From Straminergon stramineum (lineage: Eukaryota; Streptophyta; Bryopsida; Hypnales; Calliergonaceae), in assembly GCA_963920665.1 (NCBI GenBank), contig OY987271.1, forward strand, positions 10,295,350 to 10,359,349: DNA of 64,000 nt. Direction: 5' to 3'. This document shows positions 46,909-57,717 of this stretch, one piece after another; positions within the stretch are counted from its first letter, which is position 1, and each line of letters starts with the position of its first letter. Under the pieces are notes generated by a model. The model did not search any database, was not told where the DNA came from, and saw only the letters and a program-made list of their open reading frames with translations. A program made the position numbers and the translations under genes.

Positions 46909-48429
46909 TTAACCTTGGAATGTCCAAACTCATCTTTAGAATTGATGATTTCAGAAAAATCATTATGAAGTGCTATTTGGAACCATATTTTGGAATTGAC
47001 ATACATACAAATAAAAGTCATAGACTGTGAATTTTAGATTCCATCCGTACAATTAGATTCCTCCATGTTATCACCAATATTTTTAAAATAAGTTTCCTAA
47101 GTGATATTTCAAAATTCCTTCTAAATTCAATTATGAGCAAAATATTATCCTTTTTTGAGTAAATTTTTTAGAATGGATTTGAAATGAGGTTCTCTTGACA
47201 TGGTGATTTTTGGAAACTTTTGTGTTCTTAAACCCTAAAGGATCAAGGCCTTTTTTTCGCAAAAATACATTCAGAAGTTAGAATTGTCATTTCTACAACA
47301 AAGAGTTTAAAATTTTGAAAATTATATTATTTTACACATTGAATTGTAGGATCTTACATCTAACTAATATGATAATGTGTGGAAAAAAAATTTAGAAATT
47401 TTGATTACATAGATTGCAAGATATGTGCGTTTAAAATAAAGATAACAAGTTTTTCAACACATTGCAAGACTAAATTATTTGACTTTGAACCTTCTTAACT
47501 TCAATTCTTTGCTCTACAAAGTTTTGAACTTTAAATCTTTCTAGTGGAGAATAGAATTGAGAGTGTAGGAAAAAAAATTCAAAAAACAAAAAATCTTCTT
47601 TAAGAAACTGTTAAGTAGAAATAGGTACAAGATAGAGGGAAAATCTAACTTATTAATATTTAGAAGATGGAATTAAAATTCAATAATCTCCATGGTGAGA
47701 TTGTTCTAGCAAGTGAATTAAACCATGTGGACCAATTTTTTTTTTAATTTAAAAAATTGCATTAAAAAATGAATCCTACAAGTTATTTCTTCAAGAAGAT
47801 GCTCTAATTGCTCGAAAAAACAAGATTGTCCATAGCTTTCTCATAACAAATCTAAATGGAATGAATCAAATCTCTCCATGTAGACAAAAATATAATCTAT
47901 GAGGGGGAAAAAATTAAAAAACATAAAATTCAAATTTTTGAATTTTGTTGCTACCCTCTCTCCCCTATTTTGAGCTTATTTGGGCATAAATTTTGTTCAT
48001 GGGCACCAAATTAAAAAAAAAAATATTCCCATGAAGCTAATCAATTTTTCTATCTTCATAAAAAGTTTCAAAAAATCAAGACAAAAATTGAGGCCATAGA
48101 TACCTACTTGAAATCCCATTTGTCCCCTGAAGGAACAATGATCCTTTAGGGGTTAAAATCTATGACCTCATTTTTGCAAATCCCATTTTGAACTAGAGTC
48201 AATGCAATTCTAGTGTGGTCAACCACTTGACATACTTTCATGTTTGTAATTTTAGAAAAATAATGTACACTAGTATCTTAACACCAAATCTAACCATTAG
48301 ATAGGACAACCACTTGATAAAATATCTCCAAAAATTAGGATGGCTTTCATCCAAACACAAATGAGAAGATAAATCAATTTCAATATGTTCATTGTCCAGT
48401 TTTTGTACGTCAAAGTACTTGGGGGGTAA
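46909..48429 (-). mobile_element. TTAA-flanked TIR element G, copy 1 (inverted, carries insertion F)
   Basis: This is the reverse-complement partner of 48433-48994. Matching words include GATTCATCTCCAAAATCG-like text, TATTTTGGAATTGACATAC, GGATTTGAAATGAGGTTCTC, TAATTTTAGAAAAATA and GATAGGACAAC. It lies back to back with copy 2, only 3 bp (TTG-side) apart. It is longer because element F (47232-48152) is inserted in it. Its ends are worn: TTAACCTTGGAATGTCC on the left and GGGGGGTAA on the right. Confidence 0.8.
47228..48156. mobile_element. TTAA-flanked TIR element F inserted in element G copy 1
   Basis: The element is bounded by TTAA at 47228-47231 and 48153-48156, with termini ACCCTAAAGGATCA and TGATCCTTTAGGGG. 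The intact paralogue (element G copy 2) has a single site at the same place. Removing F plus one TTAA gives TGTTCTTAAAATCTATGACC, while copy 2 reads TGTTCTTCAAATCTATGACC. They are the same length with one mismatch. The inside has no transposase-like frame, so it moved with enzymes from elsewhere. Confidence 0.85.
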
Positions 48430-48432
48430 TTG

Positions 48433-48994
48433 TTAACCCCTAAGCGCTTTGAAGTCCATTTCCTGGACGATGAACAGATTCAAACTTGAGTTTCATCCTC
48501 CTAACTACTTGGATGAAAGTTGTTCTAATTTGTAGAGATATGTTATCAAGTTGTTGTCCTATCTAAGGGTTGGATTTGCTTGTACTAGAGTGGATATTTT
48601 TCTAAAATTACAAATGTGCAAGTATGTCAAGTGGTCAAATTGCACTGACTGTACTTCAAAATTGGATTTGCCAAAATGAGGTCATAGATTTGAAGAACAC
48701 ACCATGTCAAGAGAACCTCATTTCAAATCCATTCCGACAAATTTTACTCAAAAAATGATAATATTTTTCTTGTAATTGAATTTCGAAGGAATTTTGGAAT
48801 TTCTCTTTCAAAATTTATAAAAAAAAAGATTGGTGATAGCATTGGTAAATCTAACCATACAGATGAAATCTACAAATCAAAATCTACAACTTTTACTTGT
48901 ATGTCAATTCCAAAATACGCTTCCAAATAGCACTTTATAATGAGTTTTCTCAAATCATCGATTTTGGAGATGAATCTGGATGTTCAGGGGTTAA
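48433..48994 (+). mobile_element. TTAA-flanked TIR element G, copy 2, 562 bp
   Basis: Ends are TTAA-CCCCTAAGCGCTTTGA and TGGATGTTCAGGGG-TTAA. Terminal similarity beyond CCCCTRA is weak, so the family is defined mainly by the second copy at 46909-48429. It has no coding capacity. The flank right of 48994 (GACAACCTAATTTCACT...CAGTG-TA) is a terminal piece of MITE family H, so G may have inserted into an H element. Confidence 0.75.
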
Positions 48995-49018
48995 GACAAC
49001 CTAATTTCACTACTCAGT

Positions 49019-49210
49019 GTATGATTTACAATGGAGTAATAAGCAGCACATGGAGCAGCTCTGTCATCTTGAAAAAACAGTATCTAAAGAAAGAGCTATG
49101 AATTCTGAAACCTAAAGTGATACTTGACTTCCAAGCAAATGCAAACTTGTAGAGCAACATTAGATGCAAAGTGAGCAACTACAGACTCCCTTAACTTAGA
49201 GCAATGAAAG
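49019..49210. other. Short non-coding spacer
   Basis: Host-like DNA between the H terminal piece and the retroposon target site. Nothing recognisable. Confidence 0.3.
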
Positions 49211-49222
49211 ATTCAATCATTT

Positions 49223-49820
49223 ACGTTACATTTGGCTCCGCACTCCATTCTTTGATTCTCATCAAGGCAGGGTAATCCCTTAGAGTAAACTTGCCATTTA
49301 CCACACATCCAAAAATCACACAACAATCATTGCCATTTTTCGTACACTAATTGCACAATGCAACTACCAATTCAATTGCTATGGGAAGAAAATTTTGTAT
49401 CACTGTCCAATGACTGCACACTGTGCAGAGAAGGGTTGCAAAGAAATTTTAACTAGGTTTTAGTTCCATCGCCTTTAGATTGCAATAAAATTTGTAGGAA
49501 GAAATCTTTTTTCATTTTGTTTTTTGAAGGGGAATCTTAACATGACATTTAATGATCACGCCAAATTTCAAAACATGCAAGTCTCTACATTTATGTGGAG
49601 AAGGATTTGAATTTTGTCTGCGCAGTGATTGGGAAGTTTACTATAGCACTTGAAGAAGCCTACCTCTAACTCCTTCTTGTAAATTAGTGTCTGATTATTA
49701 CTGTGGTTCTAGTTGGGACTTTCTTTCGTTCTCCACGGCTCTGCCCTCATCTTTCAATTGTTTGTTCTTAAGTTTTCTTGGAATAAACTTCGGGTTTAAA
49801 AAAAAAATTTAAAAATTAAA
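49223..49820 (+). mobile_element. Retroposed insertion with 12-bp target duplication
   Basis: Identical ATTCAATCATTT words flank the segment at 49211-49222 and 49821-49832. It ends with an A-rich tail (from 49799) after GGAATAAACTTCGGG, which contains a polyadenylation-like AATAAA. This is the hallmark of LINE-mediated insertion. The body has no convincing protein motif, so it may be a truncated LINE 3' end, a SINE-like element or a processed transcript. Confidence 0.75.
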
Positions 49821-49840
49821 ATTCAATCATTTGCAAGCTA

Positions 49841-50028
49841 CACTAAGTAGGGGTATTAAGGGGACCCCTACTAATTAATCGACATTCCACACTATATAAA
49901 TATCTACCTTTAATGTACATCAGTAGTTATTGAAGTCTCCAAGGAATGTACATTGTGTTTTAAACATCTATAGATTTCGACAATCAGTCCCTTAAATTTT
50001 TTGGTCCCCATAATACCCCTATTCAGTG
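49841..50028. mobile_element. TA-flanked MITE H2, 188 bp
   Basis: Ends TA-CACTAAGTAGGGGTATTAA and TAATACCCCTATTCAGTG-TA are inverted copies that continue through GGGGACC / GGTCCCC. The first ten bases resemble those of H1 (CACTGAATAG), so the two belong to one loose family. No coding capacity. Confidence 0.8.
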
Positions 50029-50261
50029 TAGAAAGTTTGGTCAGTCCATGGAGGAAGCAATTTGCTCAAGCCCCCAAGTAGCCCCCGAAGTACGTTAATG
50101 AGAATAGGAAGTACTGCAATTGTGACCATATTCTGCGAAAATTCCTTCTCATGATGAATGGACATGGTGAGCATGATGGGAGTACGAAAAAAAGAGGTGT
50201 ATTGCAAAGTATGCAAACAAATCAAAAATACTACACGACATGCTGTAAGGTACTAGAAGGT

Positions 50262-51035
50262 AACTGTACCTAAAATGGCACAAATAAGCAATTCAGCATG
50301 GTTCCTATCATTGTATTAAAGAAAACTTTTTGTGGGGTCTTGATGGTAGTCCAAAGGGAATTCTAGATTCACTCAGAATGCAATTTTTGGACACTGCACA
50401 AAAATAAACTACTAATTTTTCAAAGTGCTGAAAATAGGTGTTTTTAAAACTGACCACAGACTCTCATGAATAGTGGAAGTACATTTTAGGCAAGAATTTG
50501 TAGTGGTCAGTTTTAAAAAAGCAATTGAAAATAGGTGTAGTTACCTTACGTGCACTAAGTGGTGATTTTTCACCGGTATATAACTTGGGGCACTGCCCTT
50601 GGGGCACAGGGCTCTATTTTCTTGACATGCCAAATCAACCTTAGCAATTGGTCAACTTTAGTGATTTCACACCAGAATACTACTCCAGAGTATTATTTAC
50701 AAGATATTTTCAATCCTTTGAAGGAATTTCAAGTTTTGGACCTTAGGGTTTGAGGCATGGCTTTCCTTCTAAAAAATCCATATTGAGGTAACTAAACCTA
50801 AATGTGACCAAATAAGCAATATGTCATGGTTCTCTTTATTATATTGAGAAAGTTTTTGTACATGTGACCAAATAAGCAATATGTCATGATTCTTATTATT
50901 ATATTGAAAAAGTTTTTTGTGAAGTTTGGTTAGTAGTCAAAAGGAAATTTTAGATTTAGATTATCTTAGAGTGCATTTTTGGGACACTATATGAATAAAC
51001 CATGAATTTCCAAATACATCCCTAGGCTCAAAAGA
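50262..51035. repeat. Duplicated ~175-bp segment plus a 60-bp tandem duplication
   Basis: The segment 50262-50440 is similar to 50862-51035 (AAATAAGCAAT, AAGGAAATT(T/C)TAGATT, GTGCATTTTTGG(G)ACACT, AATAAAC). Directly in front of the second copy the 60-bp unit starting ATGTGACCAAATAAGCAATA is tandemly repeated at 50802 and 50862. A small inverted pair (AAAACTGACCAC / GTGGTCAGTTTT) lies at about 50436-50516. Confidence 0.7.
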
Positions 51036-54000
51036 ACAGAGGCTATACATTTTTTTTTAAATCTGTAAAAGTTGGTTTTAGAAAGGGGTCACAATTAAGT
51101 GTTGTTATCTAGTTCTACTTATGTTATTGAAGATTGTTTTGTAGATATGTCCAAATATGGAGAATTTGCAATTTAGGATACTAGTTTATATCAACTAAAA
51201 ATTTTAGTTATTATTTGAAAGAATAATATGAAATTATAAAAACAGATGCTTGTTCCCAAATATTTTTCTTAGTTAAATTCAATAGTAGACATTATAGTGT
51301 ATCTTCCTTATTCTATTATCAATTTGAGACGAGCACAACAAAGATATTGCAAAGTCTATATAGAAATTGGTAATGATGGTAATACTATCCAAATTCATAG
51401 ATACAACATCATAACTACATCATCAACTTTATGTACACAATAAGATTGCAAAAAATTCAAATACAAAATACACAATGCACAAAAGAATTTTTTCTTTATC
51501 AATTCTTATTAAGAAAATCTTTATGAGTATCCAACATCAATCTTTCAACACTAGGTAGATCATATTTTTCTATGCAACTCTTTTTGTTGCATTTAGCTTA
51601 CTATATATATTCATATATTTAAAAAAATCATGTCTATACAAACCATGTTAAAAAAAATTCAATCCTTAGGGTGTTTGCATGCTATGATACATATACAATT
51701 TTTTTCCATCACAATGTACAAAAATGCAATGTTTTGAGAAACTTGAATAATGTTCAAGACAAATGCACAATGAACTTGAAGTAGAGTACAATTTTTGTAT
51801 GAGAATTATCACCTAGGTTGCTTGGACCCCCCCCCAAAAAAAAGAAAATTAAATCTTTAGGTTCTCAAAAGTGAAAAATTTACACTAAAAGAGTGCTTTG
51901 TCAAAGGGCATTGCATACACTAAATTTAGAGATCTCATTGAAAATTATTTCTATAATTTCCAAAAAAATTAATGTACATTTTTATAATTGAAGTAATTTT
52001 ATTTTTCAAGTTCATACTATTTTTTTATTTTTTGAATTCAACTTTGAAGGCCAAAATCTTAGATTCCATTTGAAGGGTTTTTATAAATTGATATATTTTA
52101 AACTTCTTCTTTCTATGTTTGTTTTATAAAAATTGTAAAGGTGGATTTGGTTTGAACTTTTTGTTGAAGGTTATATATTATTTATTGAAAAATAAAGAAA
52201 TATGCATGTTCAAATTGTAGTACAAATAACTCAATTTCAATGCTAATTGAGCATGTTGTGCTCCCCTTAGTGCATGATGGAACATTGTGTATTGCAGTAT
52301 GCAATTACCCCTTAGTCTCTTAAACACAATATATCTATTGTTCCACATGTTTGTATAATTGTATATTGTAAATAATGAACCTTTGCTTCTATATTTTATA
52401 TATGTGAATGATTTTCAACGAGTATAAGCCTAAACTTTCAAACTAAATAAATTCATAAGATGCTCATTTTGATTCAACATAAGCATGTAGTTCTCAGTCT
52501 AGACTAAATCATACCATATTGACTGGATTTGAACATGTTAAGATGAACAATAATGAATAGAATTCAACTCTTTCAAGAGTATCAATTAGTTAATGTACAA
52601 GTGAGAATGTCTTGCATAAACCTTGCAATTGTTTACTAAAAAAATAATAAAACATCAAAAATAATATCGATACATCATCTCTAAAATCGCATTGGCAAGA
52701 AAATAATGTCATCACATTAATCCCTTTATCAAACATCCTACCAACTCAGATATGTCTCAAGACACACTCTCTAGTATTCATATTCAAAATTCATTTAGCC
52801 TAGAACTTGCTCATAAAATATTACGGTGTTCCTTTCAACATCAAAAGATTCAAAATTGTAGAAGATACACAAAACATTAGCCATGTATAGGACATTAATA
52901 AAACCATCTTAGGGCTAGATTAGATTTTGCTTAAGAAAGAAAAAGGGATAGATGTCATTCATCTCCCAAATGATCCTTCTTGGCATACATTAAACCCCTC
53001 CATTTGCTCCATATTAGCTCAATCTTTGCACACACTAATTCATTAGTGCAACCTTGTATTTCACCTGCCAATATTTTATACATAGTTTTAATTCAAGACC
53101 ACATCATCACATTCTTGAATAATATATTTATTGAGTTATTGATTATTAAATCCATGTAATACTAACTGAAATATTGGATACTCTATGATATTTCCTATAA
53201 AAAAATCACGGTGTGTATTAATATTTCTTACGATTGTACAATTAAGAAAATTCTCTCGATTTATAAATTGATTGAATACAAATTTTAAAAATAAATAAAT
53301 AATGACATATGAAGATTTTATTTATGGAAGTAAAATTTGGTCTTAATTGAGTTAGATTGCACAATTTATTATCCCATCACCAAAATTTTATTTGGCAAGT
53401 ATTTTTGTATAATTTTTAAAATTATATTCTTTAAAAATAGGGAATCTTCAGATAGGACATTGTGCAAAAGTATCAATATTTGTATTTTTTGAAATTATTT
53501 TATTAGTAAAAATTTGAAGCTTCACAAATGCATTTATTTATAATTAAATTATATTTGAAAATAAATCATTTCTAAAATTTGTCTTTGCTAAATTTTATGA
53601 TTTTTAAATAATTGTTAAATGACAAGATGCACATTTTATTCCTTCAATTGCCATTAAAGACATATGTACCTTGGTTTTAATTAATAATTAACAATTTGCA
53701 TACACATGATTTTTATGCAAATCAAGTTGACTTGATTTATTCCAAGAAAAATTCTCTTATCTTTCATTTCACATCGTTTCAACCCTGTAAGTATAAGAAT
53801 TTATATTCAAAGATTGTTTTGATTTATATCTAAATTAAGTACAAAGCAATTCATTGTTTTGTTTAATGGAAAAAAATGATAGAAGTGTCAAATAAAAATT
53901 GTAAAAAGTCACCTCAAAAAGAGAATTTTCTTAAACAATCCATCTAATATTTAAATTCCATGAATATATTATTCACAATATATTGACAACTGATCAATTT

Positions 54001-54707
54001 AAGAAATCTTGCTTTAGGTACCTTCAATAACAAATTTTGCAATAATTTTTTAATATACATTTACAAAATAATACATTCCTATATTAACAAATAACTATTG
54101 TTTTCTAATTTAAAAAGCTCTCTTGACACATCCATTTTTTATTTTTATGTTAATATTTTAAAATGTTAAATATCTACTAAACCTTGATGTGGATTAGAAT
54201 GCATTATTAGGAAATTAATTTTAATTGAATTTAGGATCAATTTTAGAACAAGTTAGAAATTTTCTAGTCACATAATATTTTATTGTCTTTTCAAACATTA
54301 AGTTTTATGATTTTAATATATAAAATAATAATATATATATTTTGATTAATTTAAAAATAATATATATATTTTGATTAATTTTAAATTTTAAAAATTAAAT
54401 TTTGATTAATTTAAAAATTATAAAATTATATTTTGAATATTTTATATTGCTTACAAAAATATATTTGCAATAAAAAAAATTAAAATTAAAATTTTTGGAA
54501 ATATTTCTAAAAAATTAAAATTTTATCCATTAATAATTTATATAAATCATTACATATATAAGAATTATAAGATATTCATTTATTTCCAAATTAGTGCTTT
54601 TTTTTCTTACAACATATTTGGTCTTTTCTAGAATAAAACCATTTGAAGTGCAATTATAAGGTACGTTTTCTATTGATAATAGAACTTAGTAGATTCTTTG
54701 GAAATGA
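51036..54707. other. Very AT-rich non-coding stretch
   Basis: No gene or bounded element is supported over 3.6 kb. A short tandem of ATATATATATTTTGATTAAT occurs around 54330-54400. Composition is among the most AT-rich of the window. Confidence 0.45.
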
Positions 54708-57473
54708 TTATTTTAGATCATTTTCATTTTGAGCATTGTCCACTAACAAGGTACTAGCATTAGATTCAATACTTTCTTCAGAAGAATTCATTCTTGAAAC
54801 TTCTACATTTTTATATATATTGTTTGATTCAGTAGTAGAAGAAATTTTATCATCTGATTTTGATTTCAATTTTGTTTCTTTTGATTTTGAACCACCAAAG
54901 CACCCACTTGACTTCCTATTCTCATTTTGAATTTCATGTTGGTTCTCTGTCAAATCTTTTGATTTATCCTTTTGAGGACTATTTTTCCTTCTTCGCATCA
55001 AAATTTTCATCTTATGTAATATTTTTGATCCATGTTTTCCACGAGTAATAGCTACATTGAATTTCATGCCTTTCACTTTTATTATTTTTGTAACATTTTG
55101 TTCACCTTCCATTACTGTAATTGTATTTTCTTTATTTTTGTCAATGATATTTTTTTCATGTTCTTTTTTAACTTTTTTGCTTGCCGTTCTTTTTCCACAA
55201 CAATTACACTTTGATTTCTTTTTATTGTTGAACTTTTCAGTTTGTGATGTAGATCTTTTAATAATTATTGGCGGTGGAATGTGATCTAGATTTTTTGGAG
55301 AATAATCATGATACTTACAAGCATATAGATTTGTATTGGAATTGAACTTTGTTCTTTCATTTTTCAAAAATTTGGAATGAAGATTAGATATTCTAGGACT
55401 TATTTCACTATGTTTTGACATAGTATCTTTGGATCTAATTCCTTCAATGTTTTCTTCACTTACATTAGCAAAAGATGTACTACTGGTCAAAGGCTTGTTG
55501 TCATCAAGGTTGCTAAGTATGCACCAATTACATGAATGTCAGTACTATTGTAAAATCTATTGATAAATATTTTATTTAAAATTATAATATTTACTATATA
55601 TTATATTATTTAATAAATGACATTATTTTTAAATATATGATTATTTCAACTTCACATTCAATTTAAGCATGAATTTCCAAATTTGTATATCTTTAGCATA
55701 CTTTGTTTTGACAGCTTGGTTCAATTTATCATGAAATTGTTGTGGTTCATCATTTTTTAAAGCTAGTGGTAATGTATGTATTTTTCTTGGTGTTGTGAAA
55801 GGTGAAGAAGATATTGGTGACATAGATGGTAGTGACCGATGTGGTGATTTTGACTTTCTCGTTAATTTTAGAGGAGGTAAATCTTGAACAATAAAGTTTG
55901 CTATTTTTTTGTGTTCAATTATTGTTTTAGTAACAACTTCTGTTGGCTTTGATGCATCAACACAAGGCAATCCAAAACAAGGCTGTGATGAAGAATCATT
56001 TGACTTGGTAACTGATTTACTTGATTGTGGTCTTGGAGAATACTTTTGTGCATGTCGTTGAAGTGGTTCCTTATCACAAGAACAATATCTTGGTGTTGGA
56101 GGTAAACTATCAATTTCAATATCATCATAATGCACATTAGGGGAAGGCATAATCCATGGTTGTGGATGTTTGGCATTTGGTTTGTAGAAATCTACTTTTA
56201 TTGGCTTAAGACCTTTGGGATTAAGATAATGTCTTGTAGTTAGAGGTGTGGAATCTCTTTCTCTTATGCACCTTGGAGTTCGAGGAGATTCTAGTGGAGT
56301 AGATCGAGGACTTTTTGAAGGGGGTGTTGGTCTTTTGACTTGTTTGGATTTTCTTTTTTTAATGGCATTTTTGACTTTATTAGCTTTTAAAACAGGTGTT
56401 GCTTTGGTCCATGGAGATTGAGATCTTGGAGTCTTTATTGGTAGCATTTCGTTCTCTAGTTTTGATGATTCTAATTGATGAGATTTGCAATGTTCATCTG
56501 ATAACTTTGATTGAAAATTTCGTGCACCACTAACTTTTATCTTGTCATCTAAACCTTTTTTCTTTTGAAAAGCATCAACTATATTATTAAATTTGTGTGA
56601 TTCACAATGTTCATCTGATGCATTTGATGCCTTTGATGGACTTGGTTTGGATCCTATAGTATGCTTTTTAAGCAAAGAGGTTTCCCATGATTCTTTTACA
56701 AATTTCTTTTGAGCTTCTCTTTCAATTTTGAGATGAGTTTTCATATGTGAATCTTCCAAAAGTCCACTGGCAAGTTTTGAGGGAGAAGATGCATTTTTAT
56801 CATATGATTCATCCTTCACATTTTTCTTAATTCTATTTACCATTCTATTACTTGGATTTTTTTGAAAACCTTTCTAAGGGAATAATGACCTAGAAGGTTT
56901 GCATCTTGATAAATTTGGCTTCAAAGATTTTGATTCTTTCTCGATATGCTTATCATTTTCTAAAGACTTCAATTTTCTTTCAGCATTCAAAATTGGAATT
57001 TCAATTAGTAGTGGATCTTGCTCCAAACAATATGCTTCATTTGAAATATTGTTGTTTACTTCAATCCCATTCCGAATTGGGTCATAAAATTCCTCCTCTA
57101 AATGAGAATTGACTTAATGCAATGATTTTGTATCCGAACAATCATCATCATCTTCGATTGAGATTGTTGTAATTACAATATCCTTTGAATCCGTTCCAAC
57201 ATCCACTGATTTTAGTACTTGTTTTAAGGTGAGAGTAGTAGGAACTTCATCATCTGTGTTTGTTGTTGTATGTGAAAATTGTACTTTTCTCACTTCTATT
57301 GGATCTGTATTGGTATCCTTTGCAAGAGATTTATAAAGATCGGTGTTGGTATCCTTCACATAGGTATGCAAAACTTCAATGTTGGTGTCCCGGGTAAGGG
57401 CATCAACGGGATTGGTATTAGTGTCTACGTCAATGAGCTTAGAATTTTCCAATCGGCATTCACCTTCGGACAT
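54708..57473 (-). pseudogene. Long disordered protein frame (about 870 codons) with two internal stops, unrecognised
   Basis: Three open stretches on the minus strand lie in one register: 57473-57117, 57113-55641 (one further stop at 56876-56874) and 55490-54708. Start is the ATG at 57473 (MSEGECRLENSKLIDV). The sequence between the first two stops is still protein-like (NAERKLKSLENDKHIEKESK), so they look like nonsense mutations. The 150-bp gap 55641-55491 is extremely AT-rich and could be a small intron or lost sequence. The protein is hydrophilic and probably disordered: four 12-residue repeats starting DTN (residues 17-64), a repeated DEHCxSH word, many SP/TP sites (TPRSQSPWTKATP, STPLESPRTPR), Cys motifs (CSCDKEP, CNCCGKR, GCFGG) and a basic C-terminal region (ILHKMKILMRRRKNSP). 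I know no family like this. MITE M copy 3 starts 17 bp upstream of the ATG and may have replaced its promoter. Confidence 0.55.
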
Positions 57474-57489
57474 TATGTAGTGTTGAATC

Positions 57490-57717
57490 TTTATCCTAAA
57501 TCGACAGGTTGGTCACCATGGAAATCATCTTTTTTGGTACTATGTGAATCATCTACTTAAGAAAATCCAAAATTACTCATTAGAGGTCAGCTACTGTACA
57601 AGATTTTTCCTTTTTGTACAAATTTCCAAAGGTGAACATCTACAATTTTGTCTTACTTAGAAGAATTCTCTGTATTCCATTGGACAATTAGTGTCCGTAG
57701 CAATATTACAAGGTTAA
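57490..57717 (+). mobile_element. MITE family M copy 3, 228 bp
   Basis: Matches M copy 2 along its length (GGTCACCATGGAAATCAT, GGTACTATGTGAATCATCTA, GAGGTCAGCTACTGTACAAG, TTCCATTGGACAATTAGTGT). Left edge TTTA-TCCTAAATCGACAGG, right edge CAAGG-TTAA. It abuts the start of the long disordered frame. Confidence 0.75.

Noticed and set aside
54708..57473. Contaminating non-plant (for example arthropod) DNA as source of the disordered frame
   Set aside because: Composition of the protein made me consider it, but MITE M copy 3, shared with three other places in this window, lies 17 bp upstream, so the locus belongs to the same genome. Ancient transfer is not excluded.
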